Assembly: GCF_000455365.1 (NCBI RefSeq)
Contig: NZ_HG315686.1
Coordinates: 454,229 to 514,682, forward strand
From: Halopiger djelfimassiliensis
GTDB lineage: Archaea > Halobacteriota > Halobacteria > Halobacteriales > Natrialbaceae
Direction: 5' to 3'
DNA: 60,454 bases
The number at the start of each line of letters is the position of its first letter. Position 1 is the first letter of the stretch. A model generated the notes under the pieces. It saw nothing but the letters and a program-made list of their open reading frames with translations. It did no database searches and was not told the origin of the DNA. A program made the position numbers and the translations under genes. This document shows, piece after piece, positions 1 to 9,596 of this stretch.

Positions 1-138
1 TCACGTCCTTGTTCGAAGGATTCCCCTCAGCGAGCCACGATGCCGAGAACGAAACCGATTCGACGGGCGAGGGTCGGAGTCCTCCGATACCAGAAAGAAA
101 ACGGGATGAAATCAACGTTGCTCAGATGAGTGATCGAT

Positions 139-1161
139 TCAGGTCCGCTCCCGCAAGACATCGACAGTTTCGCGTAACTGCTGTACCTGTTGTTCTTTTT
201 GCTCCTCGATGTTCTCGTTCAGCGTTACGGGTCGCTCGGTAATCTCGGAGAGTCCGACGTTATCGAACAGTGCTGCACGCGGCGTATCGAAGTGGAACTG
301 TGCTTGATTCCCGTAGGCAAGCGTTGGAATGCAGGCATGAATTCGATCGGAGTGCGTGACTTCGGTGTTGGCATAAAGGAACAAGTAGTCAGTGATAAGG
401 TCCGAGACGAACACGTTCCCTCGGTTGAAATCACCGTAGCTCTTGATCCGATCCCAGACGTTCCTTACGATGCCCTGATACGGTTTCGAGCGGCCAAGCG
501 GGTTGTGGTCGGGCCTGATCGTTCGGGTATCCGATCGCAACGGCGGCTCTTCGACTTTGTCGAAGGCGGCAACGGAGAACTTCTGGTTGCTCTCCGAAGG
601 AGTATGCCACTCGTCAATGAAGAATGCACAATCGATTCCATTGTACGCGACGTCGACCGTATCAGCATACGACTCGTATGCCGGTGTGTCTCGAGAGATC
701 AACCCGCAATTATCAAGCCGACTGAGTTTCTCGGTGACACATCGACGGGTTTCACGATCGTAGGACCCACCACCGGCACCCAGAAGTACGATCGGGATGT
801 CGCGGGCCTGAAGTTCAAGCAGCGTCGGGAAATACGGCTCTAACGCGACATCGTATAAGACACAGCCCGGGAGGATCGCGAGGTCGACATCCACTAGTTC
901 GCTGATACTGACCATGTTCTGGCGTACTGGATGATCACGAAGCCTCCGTCCTCGGAATTTCTCGCCTGGAGCGCCGAGCTTCTGCCATACATTACCGGCG
1001 AGGGGGCCAAGCGCCACGTTCTCCTCGGCTTTGTTCGGAAATCCGGAGATCTCAATGATTTCGGAATCAGGGAACGCTCGTCGGATAATCCGCTTTGCGC
1101 CCTTATCGATAAACCCGTTTCCGATGTTCGTGATCCACGTTCTTAACAGAGCTATCTTCAT
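139..1161 (-). CDS. Polysaccharide pyruvyl transferase family protein
   Basis: A 340-residue cytoplasmic protein, the usual length for the polysaccharide pyruvyl transferase (CsaB/WcaK-like) family, which adds ketal-pyruvate to sugars of surface polymers. Supporting motifs are a glycine-rich turn LLGAGGGS in the middle of the protein and the family-typical HSDRIHA stretch near residue 270, followed by TLAYGN. It begins 14 bases after the flippase stop on the same strand, so the two form an operon read leftward. The C-terminus is a Glu/Gln-rich probable helix. Family assignment comes from motifs; the acceptor sugar cannot be told. Some family members do not transfer pyruvate, so the reaction is inferred. 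Confidence 0.8.
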   Translation of the reverse strand: MKIALLRTWITNIGNGFIDKGAKRIIRRAFPDSEIIEISGFPNKAEENVALGPLAGNVWQKLGAPGEKFRGRRLRDHPVRQNMVSISELVDVDLAILPGCVLYDVALEPYFPTLLELQARDIPIVLLGAGGGSYDRETRRCVTEKLSRLDNCGLISRDTPAYESYADTVDVAYNGIDCAFFIDEWHTPSESNQKFSVAAFDKVEEPPLRSDTRTIRPDHNPLGRSKPYQGIVRNVWDRIKSYGDFNRGNVFVSDLITDYLFLYANTEVTHSDRIHACIPTLAYGNQAQFHFDTPRAALFDNVGLSEITERPVTLNENIEEQKEQQVQQLRETVDVLRERT

Positions 1162-1175
1162 CTATATTAGTTATC

Positions 1176-2675
1176 TCAGCGCACGTTGGAAAGTGTATCG
1201 AAAATATTTTTGACTGTCTCCTTATCCCTACTATTGATGTAATTGAATTTATATAGTGAAAACACCCCCGTAACCAATGAAGTAGCGGCGACAGCAACGA
1301 CGAACAATACTTCGATTACAAGCCCACCTGTTTCCGGCACTATAACTGAAATAATACTGGCGGAACTGATAGAGACGATCGTATAGAGGACGGAGCCACG
1401 GTCGAAGAGATCGAACTGATGATTGAGATAGAGATCTCCCGTTTTGAGAAGATTCATACAGAGATAACCAACCAGAGAAGATATCGCAGCTCCGACTATT
1501 CCGTATACTGGAATCAACAGTATGTTCAGAACGATATTAACCGAGACGGCGATGCAGTTGTATACGAATACTGTTCGTGATTTTCCGAATCCTAAAAGCG
1601 CTTGACCGTTCGGACCTAAAACAGAATCAACGAGTTTTGCGCCTGCTAGTATTGAAATGGGTACGTAAACTGGATCCAATGCGTAATCATTCCCAAACAA
1701 ATCGACAAAGAATGCAGGCCGAAGAATAATAACAGATAGCAGTGGTGTCGTGAAAACGAGTATCCACCTCGTGGCCTGATTGTAAAGTGGCGGAATCAGC
1801 TTTTGTTTCCCGTCAGAAACAAGCTCGGAGATACGGGGGAACAATAGAAATGAAAACGACTTATGAAACACTGTAAGCAGCGATGCGATCGTCACGGCGA
1901 CTTCGTACTGGCCAACAGTTGCAGTGGCCGAGGTGAAATACCCGATCATCAACTTATCAGCCCTTGTTAAAAGAATATATAACGAAGAAGAAAACAAAAG
2001 GGGAAGACTAAACGAAAAGAACGAGAGTACGCCTACGTTCGTATCAATCGTGGGACGCCATCCACTCCAACAGACAAACACGAGACCAAAGACAGCGGTA
2101 GCGACGTAAGCAACCACGATTCCGAGAACAACAGCGATTCCGCTTCCAACGATCAGTAACCCAGCCACTGCGGCAAGCAGGCGGCCGCCTGAGAGTGCTA
2201 TTTTCGAGACGAGCGTGTACGAGACGGTGTCTTGGTAGCCCCGAAGAGTTCCCGCAGATAGCTTGATTATCGCATAAAACGGAAGGGCAACAAGGGTAAT
2301 TATCACAAAACCCCTCGAGACTGAGTCAGCAAAGACGGTTCTCCGGATGTAGTCGAGAGAAAGCATTCCAACGGCCGTTAGCAGAACGGACGTTACAATG
2401 ACAGTCGCAATTGAGACCGTAATATACGTGTTTTGTTCGCTATCTCCACGACTTGTGGAAGGGAGGTGTTTTACGAGCCCTTGGTTGAGTCCGAAAAGAC
2501 ACCCCATCACAGCGATATCAAGCACTGATAACATCAAGATTATTGCCCCGAAAACGTCTTGAGGAAGTCCTCGAGCCAAGGCAATCCGCAATAGATAGAA
2601 CGCAAACATGCTCACACCGGTCCCGAACAGAACGATCAGTCCGGATCGACCAATGTCAGTTGCATCGGATGTCAT
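1176..2675 (-). CDS. Oligosaccharide flippase (Wzx/MATE-type membrane protein)
   Basis: A 499-residue integral membrane protein with about 12-14 hydrophobic segments spread over its whole length, separated by short charged loops; the pattern and length fit the polysaccharide biosynthesis flippase (Wzx/RfbX, MATE-related) family, which moves lipid-linked glycans across the membrane. The loop-rich central part (LLTRADKLMIGYF, near residues 235-247) resembles the conserved flippase region. The gene is clearly richer in A+T than the ABC and pyrimidine genes to its right, with many AT-ending codons, suggesting acquisition by transfer. Its ATG overlaps the stop of a seven-codon upstream frame. The substrate glycan is unknown. 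Confidence 0.85.
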   Translation of the reverse strand: MTSDATDIGRSGLIVLFGTGVSMFAFYLLRIALARGLPQDVFGAIILMLSVLDIAVMGCLFGLNQGLVKHLPSTSRGDSEQNTYITVSIATVIVTSVLLTAVGMLSLDYIRRTVFADSVSRGFVIITLVALPFYAIIKLSAGTLRGYQDTVSYTLVSKIALSGGRLLAAVAGLLIVGSGIAVVLGIVVAYVATAVFGLVFVCWSGWRPTIDTNVGVLSFFSFSLPLLFSSSLYILLTRADKLMIGYFTSATATVGQYEVAVTIASLLTVFHKSFSFLLFPRISELVSDGKQKLIPPLYNQATRWILVFTTPLLSVIILRPAFFVDLFGNDYALDPVYVPISILAGAKLVDSVLGPNGQALLGFGKSRTVFVYNCIAVSVNIVLNILLIPVYGIVGAAISSLVGYLCMNLLKTGDLYLNHQFDLFDRGSVLYTIVSISSASIISVIVPETGGLVIEVLFVVAVAATSLVTGVFSLYKFNYINSRDKETVKNIFDTLSNVR

Positions 2676-2695
2676 GGCTGAACAGCGCGAGTCAT
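2672..2695 (-). CDS. Candidate seven-codon upstream frame coupled to the flippase
   Basis: ATG followed by codons for MTRAVQP and a TGA that overlaps the flippase ATG as ATGA. Terminating ribosomes could restart on the flippase. It is very short, so chance occurrence is quite possible; it is listed because five other genes in the window show the same arrangement. No decamer motif lies upstream. Confidence 0.25.
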   Translation of the reverse strand: MTRAVQP

Positions 2696-3042
2696 ATTGT
2701 GGTGACTTCCAAACCGGTGTCTACAGAACAATGGATAGTAGCTCCGCTCGTAGACTGGGGTTCCTTGGATTTCATGTGATAAGTATCCATCATGGAATCC
2801 ATTTACCGGCTCGACGACAATCATTAGTTTAATCTTCCATGGATAGCAAATAAGGCTTCCTAAATGAATTAATAAGCCGCTCCGGGTCAAGCCCCGAGGC
2901 ACTCAGCCTGCGCCGCCTGTAGAAAGACACCACAGAGACATAAATTGTTAGTATACTTACTGTTGGAAAGGAGTTTAGGATGGATATTTTAATTATATTA
3001 CACCGATTTATTTTTATACCACTGTATATCAATAATACATAA
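2676..3042. other. A+T-rich divergent intergenic region
   Basis: This 367-base gap separates the leftward flippase operon from the rightward epimerase. It is one of the most A+T-rich stretches of the window, especially 2930-3042. A 67-codon open frame on the minus strand here has no recognisable features and is not called. It contains the TATA-like box of the epimerase and presumably the flippase promoter. Confidence 0.6.
3011..3018 (+). promoter_or_regulatory. TATA-like box of the 3043 epimerase
   Basis: TTTTTATA lies about 25-32 bases before the ATG at 3043, the spacing expected of a haloarchaeal TATA box with a leaderless or nearly leaderless transcript. Confidence 0.6.
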
Positions 3043-3957
3043 ATGGAAATACTGATTACAGGTGGCGCTGGGTTTGTGGGTTCACACCTGGCTGAACGAC
3101 TTCTTCAAGACGGACACGAGGTTACGATCGTAGACGATCTATCGAACGGCCGTCAGCGGTGGTGTCCTACCGGTGCCGCGTTCGTAACCCGGGATCTGAC
3201 AACGCAATCCGCTATCGACGACGTCATCACGCCCGATATTGACCTCGTCTTCCACCTTGCATCACGGAAAGCCGTAAACGACGACAATCCGCGGGATCAG
3301 TTCCGTGAGAACACCGAGATGACTTACGAACTCGTCGAATCGATACTCGAGGCCGGTGTTCCCGAGTTCGCCTTCACTTCGACATCGACCGTTTACGGGG
3401 AGGCACCGAGACCGACGCCCGAAGACTTCGCACCGCTCGAACCGATCAGTTCCTACGGGGCGAGCAAACTCGCATGTGAGGGCATTCTTTCCACGGCGGC
3501 ACACTCTCACGAATTGACGGTCTATAACTTTCGGTTCGCTAATATTGTCGGTCCACGGCTTCGCGGTGCGGTGATCCCAGATTTCATCGAAAAACTCCGT
3601 GATGACCCGGAATCGATGACCATTCTGGGCAACGGCTTGCAAGAGAAATCATACATGCACATTGATGATTGTATCGACGCCATGCTCCACGTTTGCGAAC
3701 ACGCTAATGAACCAATGGCAACCTATAACCTCGGTACCCGAACCACCACGTCTGTCGATCGCATCGCGGACATCGTCGCCGATGAAATGGGGGTCGATCC
3801 CGATTACGAGTATACTGGCGGGGACCGCGGATGGACCGGCGACGTTCCAAAAATGCGTCTTTCTATCGAAAAGCTGAAATCACTCGGCTGGACGCCATCC
3901 CTGGAAAGCGATCAGGCAGTTCGCAGTTCCACGCGAGAGTTGCTGGACGAACTCTGA
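3043..3957 (+). CDS. NAD-dependent sugar epimerase/dehydratase (UDP-glucose 4-epimerase-like)
   Basis: A 304-residue extended short-chain dehydrogenase. The N-terminal Rossmann motif GGAGFVGSHL (residues 7-16) binds NAD, DDLSNG follows the second strand, STSTVYGE carries the catalytic Ser/Thr, and YGASK is the YxxxK active site. The C-terminal half has the usual nucleotide-sugar binding features. Enzymes of this family interconvert UDP- or GDP-sugars such as glucose and galactose. It lies between a flippase operon and a sugar nucleotidyltransferase, fitting precursor supply for a surface glycan. The downstream gene is convergent with two bases between the stop codons. Exact substrate is not determinable from sequence. 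Confidence 0.85.
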   Translation: MEILITGGAGFVGSHLAERLLQDGHEVTIVDDLSNGRQRWCPTGAAFVTRDLTTQSAIDDVITPDIDLVFHLASRKAVNDDNPRDQFRENTEMTYELVESILEAGVPEFAFTSTSTVYGEAPRPTPEDFAPLEPISSYGASKLACEGILSTAAHSHELTVYNFRFANIVGPRLRGAVIPDFIEKLRDDPESMTILGNGLQEKSYMHIDDCIDAMLHVCEHANEPMATYNLGTRTTTSVDRIADIVADEMGVDPDYEYTGGDRGWTGDVPKMRLSIEKLKSLGWTPSLESDQAVRSSTRELLDEL

Positions 3958-3959
3958 GA

Positions 3960-4928
3960 TCAGTCGTCACTGACGATTTTCGTATATTCACTGACAACAG
4001 CGTCCTCCAGATCGATCCCCTTTACGTGCGTTGCCTGATCGATGATTGCGTTCCGAACGGAACAGTCGGTGATCTCCGTTTCGGGAAAGATAATTGCGTT
4101 CTCCAATTCCGCGTTCCGGAGTATCGCTTTGTCCATCACGTACACGTTCTCTCCGAGAGAGCAATCGACGGTCGTCGCCGACGGCGAAACATGGGAGTCT
4201 CCGTTGAGGATCCACTCCATGGCATCGAGATAGCTGTCCGGTGTTCCAATATCATACCATGCACCGTCGAATGGAAACGCATACACCGACTGACGAGACT
4301 GTAGCCAATCGATGAACCAGCCTGGTTCGTCGGGATTGTTATCCCCTGCAAGATACTCATCGAACAGATCCAGCGTCTCCTCGGGGAGAGCATAACACGC
4401 AATCGATACCAGGGTACTCTGTGGATCGTCCGGTTTCTCCTGAAAATCAACCACGCGATCTCCCTCGAGTTGAACGAGTCCGTACGCTTTCGCTTTTTCT
4501 CGACTTCCGACATCGTAGGCAGCAAGCGTCGGTCCGCCGTGTTCGTGAAAACAATCGATGAACGCCGTCAGATCGAAACTGATGAGATTATCGCCAGCGA
4601 CGATCAGCAGATCATCGTCGATATCTTCCCGATCGATGAGCTTCGAAAGCGCCCAGACCACGCCCTGTTTCTCCGCTTCAGCGGCTATCGGTTCGACGGA
4701 AACGCTTGGTTTTTCAAACGCCTCATTTGAAAGGTGCTCCCGAAACACCCCGGCGAACCGTTCGTTCGTACTCACGTATACGTCGTTGATTCGGTCGTCC
4801 TCTTCCAGTTCGGCGAGAATCCGATTGATGATGATCGAGTCCCCCAACGGCAGCAGCATCTTCGGACGATCCTTCGTAATCGGCCACAGTCGGGTCGCGT
4901 ACCCTCCTGCTAACACGACTGCATCCAT
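3960..4928 (-). CDS. Sugar-1-phosphate nucleotidyltransferase (glucose-1-phosphate thymidylyl/uridylyltransferase-like)
   Basis: A 322-residue nucleotidyltransferase. The N-terminus VVLAGGYATRLWPITKDRPK is the signature for nucleotide and metal binding (GxGTRLxPxTxxxPK type), VAGDNL is the metal-binding aspartate region, and FQEKP and GAWYDIGTPDSY are typical of the RmlA/GlmU group. The last 80 or so residues look like a short left-handed beta-helix (repeating hexapeptides near SLGENVYVMDKAIL). It activates a hexose-1-phosphate to an NDP-sugar in the cytoplasm, feeding glycan assembly. One oddity is YATRLWP in place of the common GTRLRP. Substrate nucleotide and sugar are not certain. Confidence 0.85.
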   Translation of the reverse strand: MDAVVLAGGYATRLWPITKDRPKMLLPLGDSIIINRILAELEEDDRINDVYVSTNERFAGVFREHLSNEAFEKPSVSVEPIAAEAEKQGVVWALSKLIDREDIDDDLLIVAGDNLISFDLTAFIDCFHEHGGPTLAAYDVGSREKAKAYGLVQLEGDRVVDFQEKPDDPQSTLVSIACYALPEETLDLFDEYLAGDNNPDEPGWFIDWLQSRQSVYAFPFDGAWYDIGTPDSYLDAMEWILNGDSHVSPSATTVDCSLGENVYVMDKAILRNAELENAIIFPETEITDCSVRNAIIDQATHVKGIDLEDAVVSEYTKIVSDD

Positions 4929-4950
4929 TATTTTATACTCACATAGATAC

Positions 4951-4958
4951 CAAATAAA
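4951..4958 (-). promoter_or_regulatory. TATA-like box of the 4928 nucleotidyltransferase
   Basis: On the minus strand TTTATTTG ends about 22 bases and begins about 30 bases before the ATG at 4928, a typical leaderless haloarchaeal arrangement. A second A+T block (TATAAAAT) lies too close to the start to act as the box. Confidence 0.5.
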
Positions 4959-5081
4959 TTTTCCTAACTAGTTGATGTCCGATAATTTATCTCTCCCTGT
5001 CGATTCGGAATCGACCCTTCGGGATACATAGCTTACCATCGAACCGCACCAGTTAATTACTGCCGATGGACTGATTAACGT

Positions 5082-5837
5082 ATGGCGTCTCCCGCTGTCA
5101 AACCTACGACTGACTCACCCTCCGTCGTCAGCGCAGCCAACGTAACGAAAACGTACACGAGGGGGTCGGACCCAGGACGGATCGGTCGCTGGCTCGGCCG
5201 TCCCGAAGCGCCAACCGTCCGCGCAGTCGAGGACGTTTCGATTACCGTCGAACAGGGCGAAATCGTCGGACTTGCCGGTCCAAGCGGAAGCGGGAAATCG
5301 ACGCTCCTGCATCTACTCGGCGGCTTGGAGCGTCCGACCGAGGGAACGATCCGGTTTCAGGATTCGGATCTGGCATCGCTGTCGAACCGAAAGCGGACCC
5401 GATTACGACTCGAGCACATCGGGATCGTCTTTCAGCACTTCCATCTGATCGAGTCGTTGTCCGCTCGAGCGAACGTTGCGCTCCCGCTCGTCGAACTCGG
5501 CGTCGGAACGCGGAAACGCCGCGAGCGAGCGACTGCGTTGTTAGAGCGGGTCGGACTCGGCGATCGGACGGACCATCGGCCGGGGGAGCTAAGCGGTGGG
5601 GAGCAACAACGGGTTGCGATCGCACGCGCGCTCGCGACCGATCCGACGCTTGTCATCGCCGACGAGCCGACGGGCGAGTTAGATACCGACACGGGACGGC
5701 GCGTTCTCGAGGAGTTCAAACGAATCGCGGACGACCGAGCGGTCGTTCTCGCGTCACACGACCGGGAAACGCTGGGGATCGCCGATCGTCTCGTTCGACT
5801 CCGCGACGGAACGATCATCGATACCGTAGATACATGA
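5082..5837 (+). CDS. ABC transporter ATP-binding protein (LolD/MacB-type)
   Basis: A 251-residue ATPase of an export or lipoprotein-release type ABC system. It shows Walker [10 protein letters not shown] (about residue 66), Q-loop VFQHFHLIE, the signature [15 protein letters not shown], Walker [13 protein letters not shown] and the H-loop LASHD. A roughly 45-residue N-terminal segment precedes the first strand, with the insert [18 protein letters not shown]. It overlaps the next permease gene by four bases (ATGA), and a third gene follows, so the three form one operon. Together they resemble LolCDE/MacB-FtsX transporters, which act mechanically on envelope substrates. The substrate is unknown. 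Confidence 0.9.
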   Translation: MASPAVKPTTDSPSVVSAANVTKTYTRGSDPGRIGRWLGRPEAPTVRAVEDVSITVEQGEIVGLAGPSGSGKSTLLHLLGGLERPTEGTIRFQDSDLASLSNRKRTRLRLEHIGIVFQHFHLIESLSARANVALPLVELGVGTRKRRERATALLERVGLGDRTDHRPGELSGGEQQRVAIARALATDPTLVIADEPTGELDTDTGRRVLEEFKRIADDRAVVLASHDRETLGIADRLVRLRDGTIIDTVDT

Positions 5838-7051
5838 GCGTTCGTCAACTGCTTACCCGCTGGATCGGGCTGACGCTCGTCGGGATGCGTCGGACGCTCT
5901 CGCGGGCGACACGGACGGCCCAAAAACGCGTCCAGTTTACCGTTCTCGGCGTCGTCGTCACCGTTGCGTTGTTGGTTATCGTCACTGGAATCGGTATTGG
6001 CCTCGTGACCGGGGCCACGGTAGCCGACGACGATATCGATTACTGGATCGTTCCCGAGACCGACGGGGACCGATCGCCGTTACTCGCGACCGACCAGCCG
6101 CAGTTCGGAGATGTCCACGAAATGAACGCCCAAATCAGTACGATTGACGACGTTACGTTTTCGACGCCGGTGCTGGCACAGGTCCTTTCCGTCGAAGCGA
6201 ACGGGGCGGACGAGTACGTCCTCGTGGTCGGAATTATCAACGGGCCGTCGGTCGACCAGGTCACCGGCGTCTCGACCGACGGACTCACACCCGACGATCC
6301 GTACTACGGAAGCGGAACCTACGACGGGGAGTGGACGGGAGACGTCGTGCTGTCACGGAGCGCTGCAGGGCTACTCGACGCCGAACCCGGGGATTCCGTG
6401 ACGATCAGCGACAACAGTTCGTTTACTGTCGCCGCCGTCGACGACGAAACCGGCGGCGTCGGAGAGACCCCGGTCGCGCTCGTCCAACTCAGTGAACTGC
6501 AGACGCTTACCGGCTCCGACGCGTACGATCAGGCCGATCAGTTCGTCGTCGGAGCGCAGTCCTCGGCCGTCGAATCGCAACTCGAGGACCTCGACCCGGA
6601 ATCGTCGGTCTACACTCGAGGCCAGTTGCTCGCGACCGAGACGACGGACTCGGATCTGCCGCTTGCGCTTGCGGTAACCGCGTTCGTCGTTGCCGTCGCC
6701 GTCGGGACGCTGTTCGTTCTCACGACGAACGGACTCGAGATCGCTGCCGACCGGCGGCAACTGGCGACGATGTCCGCGATCGGAATCTCGGTTCGGAGCC
6801 AGCTTCAGTTGGTCGGCGTACAGACGGTCGTACTCACCGGCATCGGCGGTGTCGTCGGCTCACTCGTGGGAATGGTCGGCATTCGAGCGGCCAACTGGGT
6901 CGCCATGGAGACGATCACGACCGAACCGATCGCGATCTCACACCCGCTGTTTATCGCGTACGGAACCGGTGTTGCACTGTTGATCGGGCTGCTCTCGTTA
7001 CCGTATCTCTTGGTGTTGACCCGTCGCGTCACCGGAGGTGTGCCACACTAA
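5834..7051 (+). CDS. ABC transporter permease, FtsX-like
   Basis: A 405-residue membrane protein with the FtsX/MacB topology: one hydrophobic segment near residues 35-62 ([20 protein letters not shown]), a large extracellular region of about 220 residues, then three hydrophobic segments in the last 140 residues. The cytoplasmic loop [19 protein letters not shown] is the usual coupling-helix region that contacts the ATPase. The ATG overlaps the ATPase stop, and its own stop overlaps the next start by one base, so production is probably stoichiometric. It would pair with the following permease to form the membrane part of the exporter. Confidence 0.85.
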   Translation: MSVRQLLTRWIGLTLVGMRRTLSRATRTAQKRVQFTVLGVVVTVALLVIVTGIGIGLVTGATVADDDIDYWIVPETDGDRSPLLATDQPQFGDVHEMNAQISTIDDVTFSTPVLAQVLSVEANGADEYVLVVGIINGPSVDQVTGVSTDGLTPDDPYYGSGTYDGEWTGDVVLSRSAAGLLDAEPGDSVTISDNSSFTVAAVDDETGGVGETPVALVQLSELQTLTGSDAYDQADQFVVGAQSSAVESQLEDLDPESSVYTRGQLLATETTDSDLPLALAVTAFVVAVAVGTLFVLTTNGLEIAADRRQLATMSAIGISVRSQLQLVGVQTVVLTGIGGVVGSLVGMVGIRAANWVAMETITTEPIAISHPLFIAYGTGVALLIGLLSLPYLLVLTRRVTGGVPH

Positions 7052-8283
7052 TGATCGGACGATGGGGCAGTCGAGTCCGTGCGGCCGCCGGAATCGCGGT
7101 CGGTCAGCTTCGACACCACAAACTTCGGCTCGGACTGGCAATCGTCGGCGTTTCCCTCGCCGTGCTCGCGATAACGTTGCTCGCCGGGACGGGGCTCGGC
7201 GTTCTCGAGACCGGTCAACAGCAGTTCGAGACGGCGGACCGTGATCTCTGGGTTACCGCAAACGAAACCCGGATTACACCGGCCGGCCGCAGCGGATTCG
7301 AGAACACGCTCCACGATTCCCGAAGCGTCGCGGCCGATATGGAAACACACGAGGGCGTCGACAACGCGGTCCCGCTCGCGTTCGAGACGGTGTACGTCGG
7401 GACATCGGCGGACGACGAGTTTCGGACGTTCGTCGGGACCGGCGTTCCCGGAGGCAGCGCGACGGTACAGATCTCCGAGGGAGAAGACCTCTCCGGGGAC
7501 CCGCACTACGCCAACGGAACGTACGAGGGCGAACGGACGAACGAAGTCATCGTCGACAGGGAAACCGCACGGAACCTGGATATCGAGGTCGGGGACACGA
7601 TTCACGTCGGCGGAACGCTCGCTGCCGCCCGGGAAAACGAAGTCACCGTCGTCGGGATCTCCCCCACGTTCGAGAAAATGCTTGGCACCTCGACGGTCGT
7701 GATGCCGCTGAGCGAACTTCACGACGTTACGGGAACCACTCGCACTGAGCCGGCGACGTTTATCACGATTACCGTCGACGACGACGCGGATATCGACGCG
7801 GTACGGGACCATCTCGCGGCGGCGTACCCCGACTACGAGGTGCGATCGAACCAGGAACAACTCGAGGCGGTGTTGCAGGAACAGGTCCTCGTCCTCGCCG
7901 CCGGCGGTGCACTCGTCGTTCTGGCGGTCGGGGCCGGCATTGCCCTGACGTGTAACCTCCTCGCACTGGTCGTCTTCCAGCAGCGCGCGGCGTTCGCGGC
8001 GCTTAAAGCACAGGGGGTCTCCTCGGCGCTGCTCGTCGTCTCGGTGCTCGGACAGGGGTTCGCGATCGGACTCGTTGGCGGCCTGTTCGGCGTCGCACTC
8101 ACGCCGCCGGCCGTCGATCTTTTGAATCGACTCGCGGCTGCCGTCGTCGGCTTCGAGGGACTCGTTCAGACCGACGCGACGGTCCTCGGCGGCGCGTTGG
8201 TGATCGCGGTAGGCGTGGGGACGATCGCCGCTGCCGTCGCCGGATGGCGGGTCGGCCGGACGTCCCCGCTCGAGTATCTCTGA
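7051..8283 (+). CDS. ABC transporter permease, FtsX-like (second subunit)
   Basis: A 410-residue paralogue of the preceding permease with the same layout: a hydrophobic segment near residues 27-50, a long acidic extracellular domain, and three hydrophobic segments after residue 270. The coupling region QQRAAFAALKAQGVSSALL is present. Its start sits in TAATG, sharing one base with the upstream stop. Two different permeases plus one ATPase match heteromeric LolCE/MacB-like exporters. The C-terminus GWRVGRTSPLEYL is a typical end for this family. No substrate-binding or adaptor gene is nearby, so the cargo cannot be inferred. Confidence 0.85.
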   Translation: MIGRWGSRVRAAAGIAVGQLRHHKLRLGLAIVGVSLAVLAITLLAGTGLGVLETGQQQFETADRDLWVTANETRITPAGRSGFENTLHDSRSVAADMETHEGVDNAVPLAFETVYVGTSADDEFRTFVGTGVPGGSATVQISEGEDLSGDPHYANGTYEGERTNEVIVDRETARNLDIEVGDTIHVGGTLAAARENEVTVVGISPTFEKMLGTSTVVMPLSELHDVTGTTRTEPATFITITVDDDADIDAVRDHLAAAYPDYEVRSNQEQLEAVLQEQVLVLAAGGALVVLAVGAGIALTCNLLALVVFQQRAAFAALKAQGVSSALLVVSVLGQGFAIGLVGGLFGVALTPPAVDLLNRLAAAVVGFEGLVQTDATVLGGALVIAVGVGTIAAAVAGWRVGRTSPLEYL

Positions 8284-8331
8284 CTGATACCGCCTCCAAC
8301 TTTCTTTCACTTCGATATCGTGGCCTCACGT

Positions 8332-9516
8332 ATGTCAGCTGAAAAACGAGAGTCGGATGTCGTAATCGTCGAGGGCGCACGGACGCCACACGGAACGTTA
8401 CTCGGTTCGCTCGCGGACGTCGAGGCCGTCGAGCTGGCCCGGACGGCGCTCGATGGAGTGCTCGAACGCGCCGCCCTCGCGGGTTCGGCCGTCGACTGGG
8501 TAAGTCTCGGAAACGCTATCCAGGCCGGCATCGGTCAGGTCCCGGGCCGACAGGCCGTCGTCGAGTCGTCACTGCCGAACGACACTCAGACGACGACCGT
8601 CAACGAGGCGTCAGGGTCCGGGCTCCGGGCGATCGCGCTCGCGGCCGATCGCATCGAGGCCGGACGCGCGGACGTCGCGGTGGCCGGCGGCTTCGAATCG
8701 ATGACGAACGCGCCGTGGATCCTGCCCGAGTACCGCAAGGGGCGGCGACACGGCGACGTCGAACTCAAAGACTCGATGATACTGGACTCGCTGTGGGACG
8801 TCAACCTCGACGTTCACATGGGGGAGATCACCGAACGGCTGGTCGATCGCGAGGGGATCCCTCGGGAGACACAGGACGAGTACGCGCTCGAGAGTCACCG
8901 GCTGGCGGCCGAGGCAATCGACTCGGGCGCGTTCGACGCGGAGATCGTGCCCGTCGAGACGCGGGACGGGACCGTCGACACGGACGAGGGTCCCCGGCCG
9001 GACTCGACGCTGGAGGATCTCGCCGAGCTGCCGGCGTCGTTCCGGGATGACGGCACTATCACGCCCGGCAACGCCTCGAAACTCAGCGACGGGGCCGGTG
9101 CGGTGGTGCTGGCCGGTGCCGACGCGGCCGCCGATCGGGGGCTCGAGCCGATGGCGACGCTCGCCGACTACGACCTCGTTTACCGCGATCCCGACGAGTT
9201 CAACGAAGCCGTCGGCGACGTCGTCGAACGGCTCCTCGAGCGAAACGACCTCGAGGTTGCGGATATCGACGCCTTCTGGATCAACGAGGCATTCGCCGCC
9301 CAGTCGGTGTACGTCATGGAGCGGGTCGGAATCCCCCGCGAGAAGCTGAACCCCCGCGGTGGCGCGGTCGCGTTCGGCCACCCGATCGGTGCCTCCGGCG
9401 GAATGCTCACGGCGAGTCTCGCGTCCCAACTCGACCGCGACGACGCGACGCGCGGACTGGTGGGAATGAGCGTCGGTGGCGGCGGCGCGATCATGGCGTT
9501 GCTCGAGGACCGGTAA
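8332..9516 (+). CDS. Thiolase family protein with both catalytic cysteines replaced by serine
   Basis: A 394-residue thiolase of the acetyl-CoA acetyltransferase/beta-ketothiolase type. The fold is unmistakable (EGARTPHG near the start, INEAFAAQ, GGAVAFGHPIGASGG). However, the position of the nucleophilic Cys in the usual N-x-x-C-G-S-G motif reads NEASGSG (Ser94, codon 8611-8613), and the second catalytic Cys of the C-terminal CxGGG motif reads MSVGGGG (Ser380, codon 9469-9471). His350 is retained. Some haloarchaeal beta-ketothiolase alpha subunits are, as I recall, also Ser-based and need an OB-fold partner; no such partner gene is adjacent here. I chose ATG 8332 over the in-frame GTG four codons earlier. 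Confidence 0.85.
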   Translation: MSAEKRESDVVIVEGARTPHGTLLGSLADVEAVELARTALDGVLERAALAGSAVDWVSLGNAIQAGIGQVPGRQAVVESSLPNDTQTTTVNEASGSGLRAIALAADRIEAGRADVAVAGGFESMTNAPWILPEYRKGRRHGDVELKDSMILDSLWDVNLDVHMGEITERLVDREGIPRETQDEYALESHRLAAEAIDSGAFDAEIVPVETRDGTVDTDEGPRPDSTLEDLAELPASFRDDGTITPGNASKLSDGAGAVVLAGADAAADRGLEPMATLADYDLVYRDPDEFNEAVGDVVERLLERNDLEVADIDAFWINEAFAAQSVYVMERVGIPREKLNPRGGAVAFGHPIGASGGMLTASLASQLDRDDATRGLVGMSVGGGGAIMALLEDR

Positions 9517-9596
9517 CGAAGTCGCGTGCCACAGTCGCCGGTTTGGGCCGGCCCGCTCCGGGACGTTTACCACCGACCCGTCCCCAACGTCGAACA

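Noticed and set aside
2829-3032. A 67-codon minus-strand frame in the A+T-rich gap
   Set aside because: No domain, no promoter of its own and poor fit to haloarchaeal amino-acid composition; it also covers the epimerase TATA-like box.
7048-8310. A 420-codon open frame on the minus strand
   Set aside because: It is antisense to the second FtsX-like permease, which has the correct topology and operon coupling.
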